Shown: one piece after another, positions 50,505 through 58,892 of the stretch
How positions within the stretch are numbered: the first letter of the stretch is position 1
Layout: every line of letters starts with the position of its first letter
From: Planococcus liqunii
GTDB lineage: Bacteria > Bacillota > Bacilli > Bacillales_A > Planococcaceae
Direction of reading: 5' to 3'
Length of the DNA: 64,000 bases
Assembly: GCF_030413595.1 (NCBI RefSeq)
Contig: NZ_CP129238.1
Span: forward strand, 744,001 to 808,000
Made by a program: the position numbers and the translations under genes
Notes under the pieces: generated by a model
The model's database searches: none
What the model saw: the letters and a program-made list of their open reading frames with translations, nothing else
What the model was told of the DNA's origin: nothing

Positions 50505-50553
50505 AAAAAGGCACTATCCAACCTGCCCAGGGGCGATTCGGATAGTGCCTTTT
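50505..50553 (-). terminator. Terminator of the cobalamin operon
   Basis: AAAAAGGCACTATCC pairs with GGATAGTGCCTTTT across about 20 bases; the minus-strand A/T run follows. It stands 20 bases beyond the BtuF-like stop. Confidence 0.8.
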
Positions 50554-50573
50554 CATCAATCATTTTTAAGGCC

Positions 50574-51530
50574 TTATTGTTCCATCAGTTCCGGATAAAC
50601 GGTTTCTGCAACCAACTGCACGGCTTCGCCAATGCGCGGACCGGGACGTGAAGTGATGTCTGAATCCACGAAGTAGACATCGCCGTCTTCAATGGCTTCG
50701 ACAGTAGACCAGCTTTCACGGGCTTTGATATCGCCAATGGCATCTTCCACGTAAGAAACAGTCGTCAAAATCACTTCCGGATCGCGTGTAATGACTTCTT
50801 CCTCGGAAATGTTCGGCCAGCCTTCCAAATCTTCAAAAACGTTTTCCACTTGAGCGTGATTCAAGATTTCTTGCTGGAACGTCGATTTTCCGGTTGTGTA
50901 AATTTCAGGAGAAGGGCTGATTTCCATATATACATCTTTCTTTTCTTCCACTGCCGCTAACTTATCCTGCACATCCTGGATCTGTGTTTGGATGTCTTTG
51001 ACCAATTCATCACCTTTTTCTTCCGCTGCAAGAACAGAAGCAATTTGTTCGATGTCTCCGTATACTTCATCAAACGAAGTGGCGGACTGAATCACGAATA
51101 CGGGAATATCGGCATCTTCCAACTGGGCAAGTTCAGGTGCCACTTCGCCCGTAGAATAAGCGAGGACCACATCAGGCTTCATCTCCAGGATGCGTTCAGC
51201 ATTGAAGGCGACCGAGTCGCTGACGCGTTCGACTTTCTTTGCTTCTTCCGGATAGTTGTCGTAATCGGTTGCGCCGATCAGTTTGTCGCCTTCGCCAAGG
51301 GCATAGACAATTTCGGTGTTGCTTGGAATCAGGGAAACGATGGTTTCAGGCGCTTGTTCAAACGTGAGTTCCTGGCCGCGGTCGTCTTTGACTGTATAGG
51401 CTTCACTTACTTTTTCTTCAGCCGGTGCTTTGTCGGCTTCTGTCTTGTCTGCTGCTTCATCCGATTGGCAGGCGCCGAGCAGGGCAGCGACAAGAATGGT
51501 GGGGAATAAAAGTATCGATTTGGTTTTCAC
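50574..51530 (-). CDS. btuF: Cobalamin/iron-chelate ABC transporter substrate-binding lipoprotein, BtuF-like
   Basis: 318 residues from GTG 51530, which overlaps the preceding stop (GTGA). Type II signal peptide with lipobox LLGAC, Cys21 lipidated. A polar linker (about 22-50) precedes the helical-backbone periplasmic-binding fold: RIVSLIPSNTEIVYALGEGDKLIGATDYDNYPEEAKKVERVSD-type start, MKPDVVLAYSTG, and the end ...GDVYFVDSDITSRPGPRIGEAVQLVAETVYPE. It delivers the vitamin B12 chelate to a permease. The upstream adenosyltransferase and B12 riboswitch favour cobalamin over siderophore. No permease or ATPase gene follows. Confidence 0.85.
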   Translation of the reverse strand: MKTKSILLFPTILVAALLGACQSDEAADKTEADKAPAEEKVSEAYTVKDDRGQELTFEQAPETIVSLIPSNTEIVYALGEGDKLIGATDYDNYPEEAKKVERVSDSVAFNAERILEMKPDVVLAYSTGEVAPELAQLEDADIPVFVIQSATSFDEVYGDIEQIASVLAAEEKGDELVKDIQTQIQDVQDKLAAVEEKKDVYMEISPSPEIYTTGKSTFQQEILNHAQVENVFEDLEGWPNISEEEVITRDPEVILTTVSYVEDAIGDIKARESWSTVEAIEDGDVYFVDSDITSRPGPRIGEAVQLVAETVYPELMEQ

Positions 51531-52072
51531 GGTGTAGTCTCCTTTTTCTTTGAAGGTCTGGTTGGATAGGATTTGCTGACGAACGGAATTTCCGCTATGC
51601 CGTGCTGTTTGTTGACGTATACAGCCATCGCGAACAATAAATTGGCAAGCAAGCCGGCATAGTCCATCAGATGCTCCGGTACGTCGCGCTCTAAGCTCAC
51701 CTTGTGCAAGGCGCGGACAGACTTTTTCGCTTCGCTGCGGCATACGTGCAGGACGGTGGCGGCGTGCGTTCCTTGCGGCAGGACAAAATGGCTGATTTCC
51801 TCTTCAACTTCGGCGACATATTTGTCGTACATCTCGCTCAGTAACGCCAAGTCTTCTTCCGTCACCGCCAGTTTTCCGCGGACGGAACCATTTAAATGGT
51901 ACGCCATCGGCTGCAGGTAACGGAGGTCCTCATAGACCATCGGCACGTCTTCCGTTAAGGCGATGGCTTCGCCGATCCGGGTCGTCAATGAATCGGTCCG
52001 GATTTCAAAATCCACGGTTGAAGCACTTTCCCGCATGAACGGGTAACAGACATAACGAATATCTTTTTTCAC
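51527..52072 (-). CDS. Divergent PduO-type cobalamin adenosyltransferase-like protein
   Basis: 181 residues. The C-terminal two-thirds resembles PduO-type ATP:cob(I)alamin adenosyltransferases: helices around HFVLPQGTHAATVLHVCRSEAKKSVRALHKV and MDYAGLLANLLFAMAVYVNKQHG. The N-terminal TRTGDxGTT ATP-binding motif of the family is absent; the first residues read MKKDIRYVCYPFMRESASTVDFEIRTDSL. The usual RRAER is also replaced by KKSVRAL. So activity is uncertain, and it may be a cobalamin-handling variant. It overlaps btuF by 4 bases and lies behind a cobalamin riboswitch. Weak RBS AGGTGAAATTG. Confidence 0.65.
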   Translation of the reverse strand: MKKDIRYVCYPFMRESASTVDFEIRTDSLTTRIGEAIALTEDVPMVYEDLRYLQPMAYHLNGSVRGKLAVTEEDLALLSEMYDKYVAEVEEEISHFVLPQGTHAATVLHVCRSEAKKSVRALHKVSLERDVPEHLMDYAGLLANLLFAMAVYVNKQHGIAEIPFVSKSYPTRPSKKKETTP

Positions 52073-52134
52073 AATTTCACCTCCACGACCTGGATTGTGT
52101 AAATATCAGCAGACGCATCGCTTTCAGCAGAACA

Positions 52135-52163
52135 CAAAAAAGCCACCCTAATGTAAGGGTGGC
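52135..52163 (-). terminator. Expression-platform terminator of the cobalamin riboswitch
   Basis: Minus strand GCCACCCTT, ACATT, AGGGTGGC followed by TTTTTTGTG lies between the riboswitch and the adenosyltransferase gene; formed when cobalamin binds, by the known mechanism. Confidence 0.85.
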
Positions 52164-52254
52164 ACAAAGACTATTATCAGACCGCAAAAAGCTGCCAATA
52201 GAAAAAGTTGCCGTAGATCCCCTTATCTTCCGAAGAGCAAAAATACGTTCAGAA

Positions 52255-52438
52255 AAAGGTAGGTCTCCTGGCTTGTGCATCATTTTACTCCAAAGACCTT
52301 CCCAATCGACATTCATCGATCAGTGGCATTCCTTGTTTCATACGCACTTACAGTTGCGGAAACAGCTCCGGATTTTCACCGGATTCCCTGTTACGCTGAC
52401 GAATCAGCACCTTCTCCCTGCATGACTATTTACTTAGC
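52255..52438 (-). ncRNA. Cobalamin (B12) riboswitch
   Basis: Minus-strand RNA with the B12 box AAGCCAGGAGACCTACC near 52260-52276 and the conserved core GGGAATCCGGTGAAAATCC then GGAGCTGTTTCCGCAACTGT, with GGTGCTGATTCGTCAGC at the 5' side. These fit the adenosylcobalamin-sensing aptamer. It controls the adenosyltransferase-btuF pair by termination. Open frames across it (for example 52077-52316) are not genes. Confidence 0.93.
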
Positions 52439-52686
52439 TTTAGTGTAGCATACTGCTTCTCGAAGAGGGAGGGCCAATTGGGTTCTTTTTCGCCGAGCAT
52501 TAAACAGGAAAGAGAGGGGACAAGCAGCCTTTATTGACAGAACTTACAGATTTTTTGTGCTTTATAAAGTGTCTGAGGAAGATAATCAACACATATTCAA
52601 AAATTGTACTATCCACCGAAGTGCCGAAGGGGGTACACTATTGTATAGAGAAAAAACTGCTTGATTGAACAAACAGGAGGAACACA

Positions 52687-53346
52687 ATGAGGTATTTTAC
52701 AAAAGAATGGTACGACGAGATGCAGGTGTCCGGTTATCTGGCTTACCATGAATCGTTAGAGGAATGGGAAGAAGAGCTTGTTTCCTATAGAGAAGAAGGC
52801 ATTGATTACGAAGAAAACTACCGACGAAATCTGGAAGATATGCGGGAGGACTTATTGAAATTCCTGCCGGAGTCTTTTCATCCATATATTTACGATGGCA
52901 CCATCAGCCACGGCTTTCCACCGCAGGATTTGCGGGATATGGCAAAGCAATGGGAACAGGAGCATGAAACGCGGCTTGAAACCATCAACGAAGAATACAG
53001 CAAGCATTACCAATCAATCAAAGGCGAACTTCCAGCCGGCGCAATCCAGTTAATGGAGCAAAGCCTGCATGATGCCACAGTGATTTCGGTTGAAAAAGAA
53101 GCGGAAGATACCTTGATCATCAAGCTCGATTGCAGCAAAGGCTTCCATTATTTCACGGATATCCAGCTGACATTCACGGGCGTCGCCAAAGCGGATATTC
53201 CTGAAAACTTTGCCGGTGCATGGTGGCTGTATAACGAAATTTACTTGAACGAAGACCGCTTCGAACTGCATGTGCTGTTCGACAGCCCGATGGTTGAAGT
53301 GGAAATTATTGCACAAGATGTGAAAATCGAAGTATTGGAATCGTAA
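52687..53346 (+). CDS. DUF4085 family protein
   Basis: 219 residues. Family start MRYFTKEWYDEMQVSGYLAYHESLEEWEEELVSYREEGIDYEENYRRNLEDMREDLLKFLPESFHPYIYDGTI, then a helical middle and a beta-rich C-terminal half (LHDATVISVEKEAEDTLIIKLDCSKGFHYFTDIQLTFTG, AWWLYNEIYLNEDRFELHVLFDSPMVEVEIIAQDVKIE). Acidic and cytosolic; function not known. RBS ACAGGAGGAACACA. The 250 bases upstream (52439-52686) show no gene. Confidence 0.85.
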   Translation: MRYFTKEWYDEMQVSGYLAYHESLEEWEEELVSYREEGIDYEENYRRNLEDMREDLLKFLPESFHPYIYDGTISHGFPPQDLRDMAKQWEQEHETRLETINEEYSKHYQSIKGELPAGAIQLMEQSLHDATVISVEKEAEDTLIIKLDCSKGFHYFTDIQLTFTGVAKADIPENFAGAWWLYNEIYLNEDRFELHVLFDSPMVEVEIIAQDVKIEVLES

Positions 53347-53380
53347 ACAGTACGGACTTCTGGAGAAAGAAGATGAGGGC

Positions 53381-53971
53381 ATGAAGGCATTTGTCTTGTA
53401 TGCAGCGGCTATTTTAGGCGGCTATTTGCTGTATCGAATATCCGAACTTTGGTACGGTGCAGAGTGGATTTTTGGTTTATTGACAGTCGGCTGGTTCGGC
53501 TTGTTTTTGTTTGTATGGAAGCGGGTGAAGCCAGGCGGTGCAGGAATCATTTTAGTTGCCGCTTTTACATTGGTGGACATCAGCTCGATCTTTTTTCTGC
53601 AAAATCTGCCAACTGCGATCTGCAATTTGTTGATGGCGCTGCTGCTTGTCCCGTTCTTCCGTCGTTATCCGGATGTGGTGTTAAGCGCATTGGGCCTAGT
53701 GCTGCTCGGCATCCTGATCTGCATTGATACAGGAAGCATCGCTACCATGTGGATGTTGTTTATCGCCACCGGTGCACTGGCGCTGATCGGCTTCCGTATG
53801 CGTTTTCGTTGGGTGAAGCACTGCTTTGCCGTTCTGTTTGCAATCACAGCGCCCGTATTGCTAATAAATTACTCTTTAGAAAATGCATATTTGGTTGTTC
53901 TCATGGTTCTGGCGGGCATCGCTGCAGTTGCGGCCGGCTCTTACAAGTTTTCAAAGCAGCCGCTCTTTTAA
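53381..53971 (+). CDS. Membrane protein of unknown family
   Basis: 196 residues, almost entirely hydrophobic, with about six to seven membrane helices: 4-18, 29-45, 56-72, 77-93, 100-118, 122-137, 148-190. Short loops carry Arg/Lys (WKRVKPGG, FRRYPD, RMRFRWVKH), and the tail is KFSKQPLF. No family recognised. Begins 35 bases after the DUF4085 gene, so probably in the same transcript. Ribosome site AGATGAGGG is poor. Both end before the shared terminator. Confidence 0.65.
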   Translation: MKAFVLYAAAILGGYLLYRISELWYGAEWIFGLLTVGWFGLFLFVWKRVKPGGAGIILVAAFTLVDISSIFFLQNLPTAICNLLMALLLVPFFRRYPDVVLSALGLVLLGILICIDTGSIATMWMLFIATGALALIGFRMRFRWVKHCFAVLFAITAPVLLINYSLENAYLVVLMVLAGIAAVAAGSYKFSKQPLF

Positions 53972-53981
53972 TACAAAATCA

Positions 53982-54023
53982 AACAAGCCGGACTTTCCTG
54001 TGAGGGAAGTTCCGGCTTGTTTT
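53982..54023. terminator. Bidirectional terminator between convergent genes
   Basis: AACAAGCCGGACTTTCCT, GTG, AGGGAAGTTCCGGCTTGTT, followed by TTTTT. Confidence 0.9.
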
Positions 54024-54031
54024 TTATTTGA

Positions 54032-54955
54032 TCATGAAAAAGCTTTTTTTAGTTCCTGTGCGCCTTCAGCAACGGCATCCCGGGCTTCCGGAACAAAGCT
54101 TGAAAAGTTTGCAAAGCCGTGGATCAAGTCTTCGTAGTTTTTGTAATACACTTCAACGCCGTGGTCCTGCAGCTTTTCAGCATAGGCCGCACCAATGTCC
54201 CGAAGCGGATCGTATTGGGCCGTCAGAATGGTTGCCGGCGGCAGGCCTTCCAGTTCATTGGACAAAATCGGCGACAAGTATGGATGGTGCCGGTCGTCCG
54301 GACTGTTCAAATAATGCATTTGGAACCAGCCCATCATGTCGCTCGTCAGCAAATACCCTTCGCCGTTTTCGTCCATCGACGGAGTACCGGCTGCCGAACC
54401 TGTTGACGGATACAGCAGAAGCTGATGGACGAGGCGCGGACCGCTGCGTTCTTTGGCGATCAAACACGTCACCGTTGCCAAGTTTCCACCCGCGCTGTCG
54501 CCGCCGACGGCTATGCGGTCCGGATCAATTCCCAGTTCTGCTGCATGTGCGACAATCCATTCGAGCGATTCATAGGCATCCTCTACCGCAGCGGGAAATT
54601 TATGTTCAGGGGCTAAGCGGTATTCAACTGACACGACCACGCACGATGCCAAATTAGCGAGTTCACGGCAAATGGCGTCGTGGCTTTCAATGCTGCCGAG
54701 CACCCAGCCGCCGCCATGGTAAAAAACAAGTGCCGGAAAAGGCGCGTTGCCAGTCGGGGTATAAATGCGGATGGGGATATCGCGCCCCGTCAAGGGAATT
54801 ATCCGGTCTTCCACTTTTTCGACAGGCTCTTTTTGCATAGCCATCAATGCGGAGTTTTCTGAGCTGCGCATGACCTCCGGAGTAATCTTTTCAAACGATA
54901 CAGGCATGGTATTCATTTGTTCTAAAAAGAATTTGATTTTCGGATTTACCGGCAT
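54032..54955 (-). CDS. Alpha/beta hydrolase, hormone-sensitive-lipase family esterase
   Basis: 307 residues, cytosolic. Oxyanion-hole motif YHGGGWVLGS at about 80, nucleophile Ser in VGGDSAGGNLAT near 155, Asp in AQYDPLRDIGAAYAEKL near 250 and His in EDLIHGFANFSS near 280 complete the triad. Also YRLAPEHKFPAAVEDAYESLEWI. HSL-type carboxylesterases cleave short acyl esters. Start ATG 54955 with GGAGGAATAG. Monocistronic. Confidence 0.92.
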   Translation of the reverse strand: MPVNPKIKFFLEQMNTMPVSFEKITPEVMRSSENSALMAMQKEPVEKVEDRIIPLTGRDIPIRIYTPTGNAPFPALVFYHGGGWVLGSIESHDAICRELANLASCVVVSVEYRLAPEHKFPAAVEDAYESLEWIVAHAAELGIDPDRIAVGGDSAGGNLATVTCLIAKERSGPRLVHQLLLYPSTGSAAGTPSMDENGEGYLLTSDMMGWFQMHYLNSPDDRHHPYLSPILSNELEGLPPATILTAQYDPLRDIGAAYAEKLQDHGVEVYYKNYEDLIHGFANFSSFVPEARDAVAEGAQELKKAFS

Positions 54956-55092
54956 GTCTATTCCTCCCGTTTCCTTTGTGGTATAGCCCTAAAAAGATTC
55001 GCTGTTTATCCAGAATATTCCTGCAACCGAAATAAAAAAATTCGCATTCATTTCGGTGAGAACGGGTAGAGCTTGGGAAAGGAGTGATCGAC

Positions 55093-56289
55093 ATGTTAAC
55101 TGCAGAATTAATGAAAAGGCTGGATGCGAAAGAACAGCGCATCATTGACATACGCCGCTATCTTCATGAGCATCCGGAGCTTTCTTTTGAAGAGGAAGAA
55201 ACTGCCGCCTACATCGAAGAATTTTATAAAGAGGTGCCGGTTGATTCCGTTGTAACGAATGTTGGCGGACAGCGCGGCATTGTTGTAACCATCAAAGGCA
55301 GCCAGCCTGGAAAAACAATTGCCATCCGCGCCGATTTTGACGCGCTGCCAATCCAAGAGGAAACGGATTTGCCGTTTTCATCGAAAAACGAAGGGGTGAT
55401 GCATGCCTGCGGCCACGACGGCCATACGGCTTATATGCTCATTCTCGCAGAAACTTTGGCAGAGCTGAAAGACCAATTGGCAGGAACCGTGAAAGTCATT
55501 CATCAGCCGGCTGAGGAAATGCCGCCGGGCGGTGCGATTGGCATGATTCAAGCAGGCGTGCTTGAAGGAGTGGATGCGGTTTTTGGCATCCATGTCATGT
55601 CGACAATGGAAACCGGCTGCGTCTTTTACAGAAGCGGCAATACACAGACCGGACGAGCCCGCTTCAAACTTCTTGTCCAAGGAAAAGGCGGCCACGGTTC
55701 TTCACCGCATATGGCCAATGACGCCATCGTTGCGGCGAGTTCATTTGTCATGAACTGCCAGACCATCATCAGCCGCCGAATGAATCCATTTGATACTGCA
55801 GTTGTCACCATCGGTTCGTTTGATGGGAAAGGGCAATTCAACGTCATCAAAGACGCCGTCACTTTGGAAGGCGACGTGCGGACAATGTCGGTGGAGTCCC
55901 GGGAGCTGGTCGAAGAAGAAGTGCGCCAGTTTGCTAAAGGGCTCGATGCGTCGTTCGGCGTGGAAACCACATTGGAGTATGCGAACGACTATCCGGTGCT
56001 TTACAACGATCCGGAAGCGACGGAGCGAGTCCGGGAAGCGCTCCTGCAGGCAGCTATTCCTGAAGTGGAAGCCGTCACAGAAGTCGCGCCGCAGCCACCG
56101 TCCGAGGACTTCGCTTATTATTTAAAAGAAAAGCCGGGCTGCTTCTTTTATGTCGGTGCAAAACCGGAGGGCAAGCAGTGGTATCCGCACCACCACCCGA
56201 AATTTGAAATTGATGAGAAGAGCTTGTTGATCAGCGCAAAAGCGATGGCTGCTGTGGTGGGGGCGTATTGCGGGACGGGTGAAAGCTGA
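55093..56289 (+). CDS. M20 family metallopeptidase (amidohydrolase)
   Basis: 398 residues from ATG 55093 (AAAGGAG 8 bases upstream; GTG 55084 is too close). Di-metal hydrolase removing an acyl group from amino acids. Metal site residues in MHACGHDGHTAYMLILAETL, VKVIHQPAEEMPPGGAIGMIQAGVLEGVDAVFGIHV and EDFAYYLKEKPGCFFYVGA; substrate region GKGGHGSSPHMANDAIVAASSFV. N-acyl-amino-acid amidohydrolase/hippurate hydrolase type. Single gene with a good terminator. Confidence 0.9.
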   Translation: MLTAELMKRLDAKEQRIIDIRRYLHEHPELSFEEEETAAYIEEFYKEVPVDSVVTNVGGQRGIVVTIKGSQPGKTIAIRADFDALPIQEETDLPFSSKNEGVMHACGHDGHTAYMLILAETLAELKDQLAGTVKVIHQPAEEMPPGGAIGMIQAGVLEGVDAVFGIHVMSTMETGCVFYRSGNTQTGRARFKLLVQGKGGHGSSPHMANDAIVAASSFVMNCQTIISRRMNPFDTAVVTIGSFDGKGQFNVIKDAVTLEGDVRTMSVESRELVEEEVRQFAKGLDASFGVETTLEYANDYPVLYNDPEATERVREALLQAAIPEVEAVTEVAPQPPSEDFAYYLKEKPGCFFYVGAKPEGKQWYPHHHPKFEIDEKSLLISAKAMAAVVGAYCGTGES

Positions 56290-56341
56290 TGTTAGTTTGT
56301 CACCTCCAAACAACCAAAATTCTTTTTGTGTTGAATAAGAT

Positions 56342-56379
56342 AAAAGCCTTTAGCGCATTAAAATGCGCTAAAGGCTTTT
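56342..56379. terminator. Bidirectional terminator between M20 and TetR genes
   Basis: AAAAGCCTTTAGCGCATT, AAA, ATGCGCTAAAGGCTTTT, a perfect 17-bp stem with A and T ends. Confidence 0.92.
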
Positions 56380-56985
56380 TGGGTTGATGGAGATGCTTTC
56401 GATTAAAATGGTTTTGATAAACTTCTGTGCTTCTTCGACCAAATCGAAATCTTCCCCGAATATTAGCCAATCGTATAACGTCCCACGCATACAGCGCGTG
56501 ATTAACATTGTAATTTCGTCAGGTGGAATTGCAGCAGTGAACTCGCCTGCAGTCTGGCCTTCTTCTACAAGTGAATGAACAATTTTGAAAAGTGTCCGAT
56601 CGGTATCGGACAGTGACTTGGGCTGATTTGGAATCAACGCACTGACATAGACGGTCCGCATTAAATCTTTTCCTAAATCGTCTCTAAAGTAAATCATTTG
56701 CGACTTTGCCAATAACAAAATCTTTTCGCTCGAACTTAAATCTTTGGGCATTGTTTGAATGAAATTCTCATAAAATTCATCAATCTCGTGGAACTTCTCG
56801 ATGAAGATTTCATATTTGGATTTGAAATGTACGTAAAATGCCCCTTTGGAAGTTTTGCTGACTTCTACAATTTCATCAACTGTTACTTCGTTAAAACCTT
56901 TAGCGCTAAAAAGTTTTAAAGCGGTTTCTAAAATTTTCTTCTTGGTTTGCTGAGATTTTATTTGTCTAGATGTAGGCGCAGGCAT
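56368..56985 (-). CDS. TetR family transcriptional regulator
   Basis: 205 residues from ATG 56985 (AAAGGAGGGTG upstream). N-terminal helix-turn-helix at about 12-60: QQTKKKILETALKLFSAKGFNEVTVDEIVEVSKTSKGAFYVHFKSKYEIFIEKF. The C-terminal ligand domain is FadR/AcrR-like, ending RGTLYDWLIFGEDFDLVEEAQKFIKTILIESI. Divergent from the acyl-CoA ligase operon, whose promoter spacer carries a palindrome, so it is the likely repressor; an acyl- or aryl-CoA would be a plausible inducer. A+T-rich compared with the M20 gene. Confidence 0.88.
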   Translation of the reverse strand: MPAPTSRQIKSQQTKKKILETALKLFSAKGFNEVTVDEIVEVSKTSKGAFYVHFKSKYEIFIEKFHEIDEFYENFIQTMPKDLSSSEKILLLAKSQMIYFRDDLGKDLMRTVYVSALIPNQPKSLSDTDRTLFKIVHSLVEEGQTAGEFTAAIPPDEITMLITRCMRGTLYDWLIFGEDFDLVEEAQKFIKTILIESISINPKSL

Positions 56986-57136
56986 CCGCACACCCTCCTT
57001 TACCGATAGCAACATGGATAATCCATTTGTTTATAAGTGATATTCCCCATTATACATAATTTTGAAGCTTGGAGGATGTTAAGTAAATTAAAGAAAGTAT
57101 AAGCGGCATTTAATTTAGAGTATTCTGAAAAATATA

Positions 57137-57165
57137 TTGACGAATGGATAGAGGCTCTCTATACT
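57137..57165 (+). promoter_or_regulatory. SigA-type promoter of the acyl-CoA ligase operon
   Basis: TTGACG-N17-TATACT, five of six and five of six matches with ideal spacing, about 110 bases before the ligase start. Confidence 0.75.
57148..57162 (+). promoter_or_regulatory. Perfect palindrome inside the promoter (candidate TetR operator)
   Basis: ATAGAG-GCT-CTCTAT lies within the spacer and touches the -10 element, where a bound repressor would block polymerase. The divergent TetR gene is the natural candidate. Confidence 0.55.
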
Positions 57166-57221
57166 AATTTCAAAGACTATAGTTTGTGAAATTATTTGAG
57201 AGCTTATTTTCAAACCATTTA

Positions 57222-57235
57222 TGAAAGCGCTCTCT
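57222..57235 (+). promoter_or_regulatory. Candidate cre (CcpA) site in the ligase leader
   Basis: TGAAAGCGCTCTCT matches the TGWNANCGNTNWCA consensus at 13 of 14 positions and lies downstream of the promoter, where CcpA acts as a roadblock. Confidence 0.55.
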
Positions 57236-57275
57236 AAAGTCACTGGGAGTGTTTAATGCAAAGGAGAGAAGGAGA

Positions 57276-58850
57276 ATGGACATAATTGGAAATAGAACCT
57301 TAAAAGATTTACTGAGCGAGCAAACAAAACGGTATGCCGACAAAACCTTTTTATTATTCGAGGATGTAGAGGATGAAATTTCAGAGATGACTTATCGAGA
57401 ATTTTCAGATGCAGTCCATCGTTTGAGCAATGTCTTTCTCGGGTTGGGGGTTTCTAAAGGAAATCACGTCACGCTGCACCTCCCCAATTCTCTGGAATTT
57501 ATGACCTCTTGGTTTGCGCTAGCTAATATTGGGGCCATTATGGTTCCGACGAATATCTTATCTACAAGAGATGAAATGGAGTATATATTAAATCATTCAG
57601 AATCTGTCCTGCTAGTGACAGAAGAAGATTACCTGGAGAAATTTACGGAGACAGGTGATCGCTTGCCATACTTGAAAGAGATTCTGCTGGCACGCACCAA
57701 AAGCAGCCAAGTGGCTGCTAAAGATATAGCCAAATTGATGGAACAATCAGAAGCCAGCCAGCCAGATGTTTTCATTAATTCCGAGGATGTAGCTGCGATG
57801 CTTTACACATCAGGGACCACATCGAAACCGAAAGGTGTCCAAGTCACACATGCCAATTATCTTTATACAGGTGAAGTAATGTCGAAGTCCATCCGGTTGA
57901 CGCCTGAAGACAGGCAACTGGTGGTGTTGCCGCTTTTTCACGGAAATGCGCAATATTATTCAACGATGTCCGCTTTAGTCGTTGGAGCCAGTATCGCCAT
58001 TACCGAAAAGTTCAGCGCTTCCCGCTATTTTGTACAGGCTAAAAGATTAAGGGCTACAGTGGGATCGTTATTCGCTGCGCCAATCCGTATGATCATGGCT
58101 CAAAAGTATGACACTTCTTTTCGGGATCACTCAATGCGTGTCATCTGGTTCGCGCAATCTGTAACAGAAGAACAATTAAATGAATTTGAAGAAAAATACC
58201 AGGTGCCGTTGCTGCAAATGTATGGCATGACTGAAACAGTCGGCGTTCCTTTGATGAACCCATTGGACGGCATCCGGAAAAACATGAGCATCGGCAGGCC
58301 GACGATAGGCTATGAAGTGAAAATTATTGATGCAGAAGGCAAAGAAACCAAACAAGGTGAACCTGGCCAAATTGTAGTTAAAGGAATACCAGGACGGACA
58401 TTGATGAAAGCGTATTTCAAGAATCCGGCTGCTACGGAGGAAACATTGAAAGATGGCTGGCTCCATACAGGCGACAACGGCATGATTGGAGAAGATGGTT
58501 ACTTTTATTTTGTTGACCGCATCAAAGACATGTTCAAGCGATCGGGTGAAAATGTGGCGGCCAATGAAGTGGAAAGCGTTATTGCAGATTATCCAGGCGT
58601 GTATGAAGTAGCGGTCGTCAGTATTCCCGATCCAATAAGAGACGAAGCAATCAAGGCATTTGTCATTCTTCAGGAACAAGCAGATGTGACAGAAGAAGAA
58701 CTGATTGAATATTGCAGAACACGGTTAGCGAAGTTCAAAGTTCCCGACATTATTGAGTTTGTGGAAGACTTCCCAAGAACTTCAGTAGGGAAGATCCAAA
58801 AGCATATGCTGCGAAAAATAGATGCTCAAATTCCTATTGAGAATATTTGA
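57276..58850 (+). CDS. Acyl-CoA synthetase (AMP-forming), CaiC-like class I adenylate-forming enzyme
   Basis: 524 residues from ATG 57276 (AGAAGGAG upstream). Activates a carboxylic acid to its CoA thioester through an acyl-adenylate. ATP motif AAMLYTSGTTSKPKGVQVTHANYLY at about 170, A5 MYGMTETVGVPLMNP, hinge VDRIKDMFKRSGENVAANEVESVI, and catalytic Lys in FPRTSVGKIQKHMLRK. The N-terminal SLEFMTSWFALANIGAIMVPTN and overall style are close to carnitine/crotonobetaine-CoA ligase and other medium-size acids. First gene of an operon with the MHS transporter, which likely brings in its substrate. Confidence 0.88.
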   Translation: MDIIGNRTLKDLLSEQTKRYADKTFLLFEDVEDEISEMTYREFSDAVHRLSNVFLGLGVSKGNHVTLHLPNSLEFMTSWFALANIGAIMVPTNILSTRDEMEYILNHSESVLLVTEEDYLEKFTETGDRLPYLKEILLARTKSSQVAAKDIAKLMEQSEASQPDVFINSEDVAAMLYTSGTTSKPKGVQVTHANYLYTGEVMSKSIRLTPEDRQLVVLPLFHGNAQYYSTMSALVVGASIAITEKFSASRYFVQAKRLRATVGSLFAAPIRMIMAQKYDTSFRDHSMRVIWFAQSVTEEQLNEFEEKYQVPLLQMYGMTETVGVPLMNPLDGIRKNMSIGRPTIGYEVKIIDAEGKETKQGEPGQIVVKGIPGRTLMKAYFKNPAATEETLKDGWLHTGDNGMIGEDGYFYFVDRIKDMFKRSGENVAANEVESVIADYPGVYEVAVVSIPDPIRDEAIKAFVILQEQADVTEEELIEYCRTRLAKFKVPDIIEFVEDFPRTSVGKIQKHMLRKIDAQIPIENI

Positions 58851-58892
58851 TATCTTTACCCTATATACCACCATTAAAAGGAGTTGAAATGG

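Noticed and set aside
52077..52316. 79-codon minus-strand frame
   Set aside because: Lies inside the cobalamin riboswitch and its expression platform.
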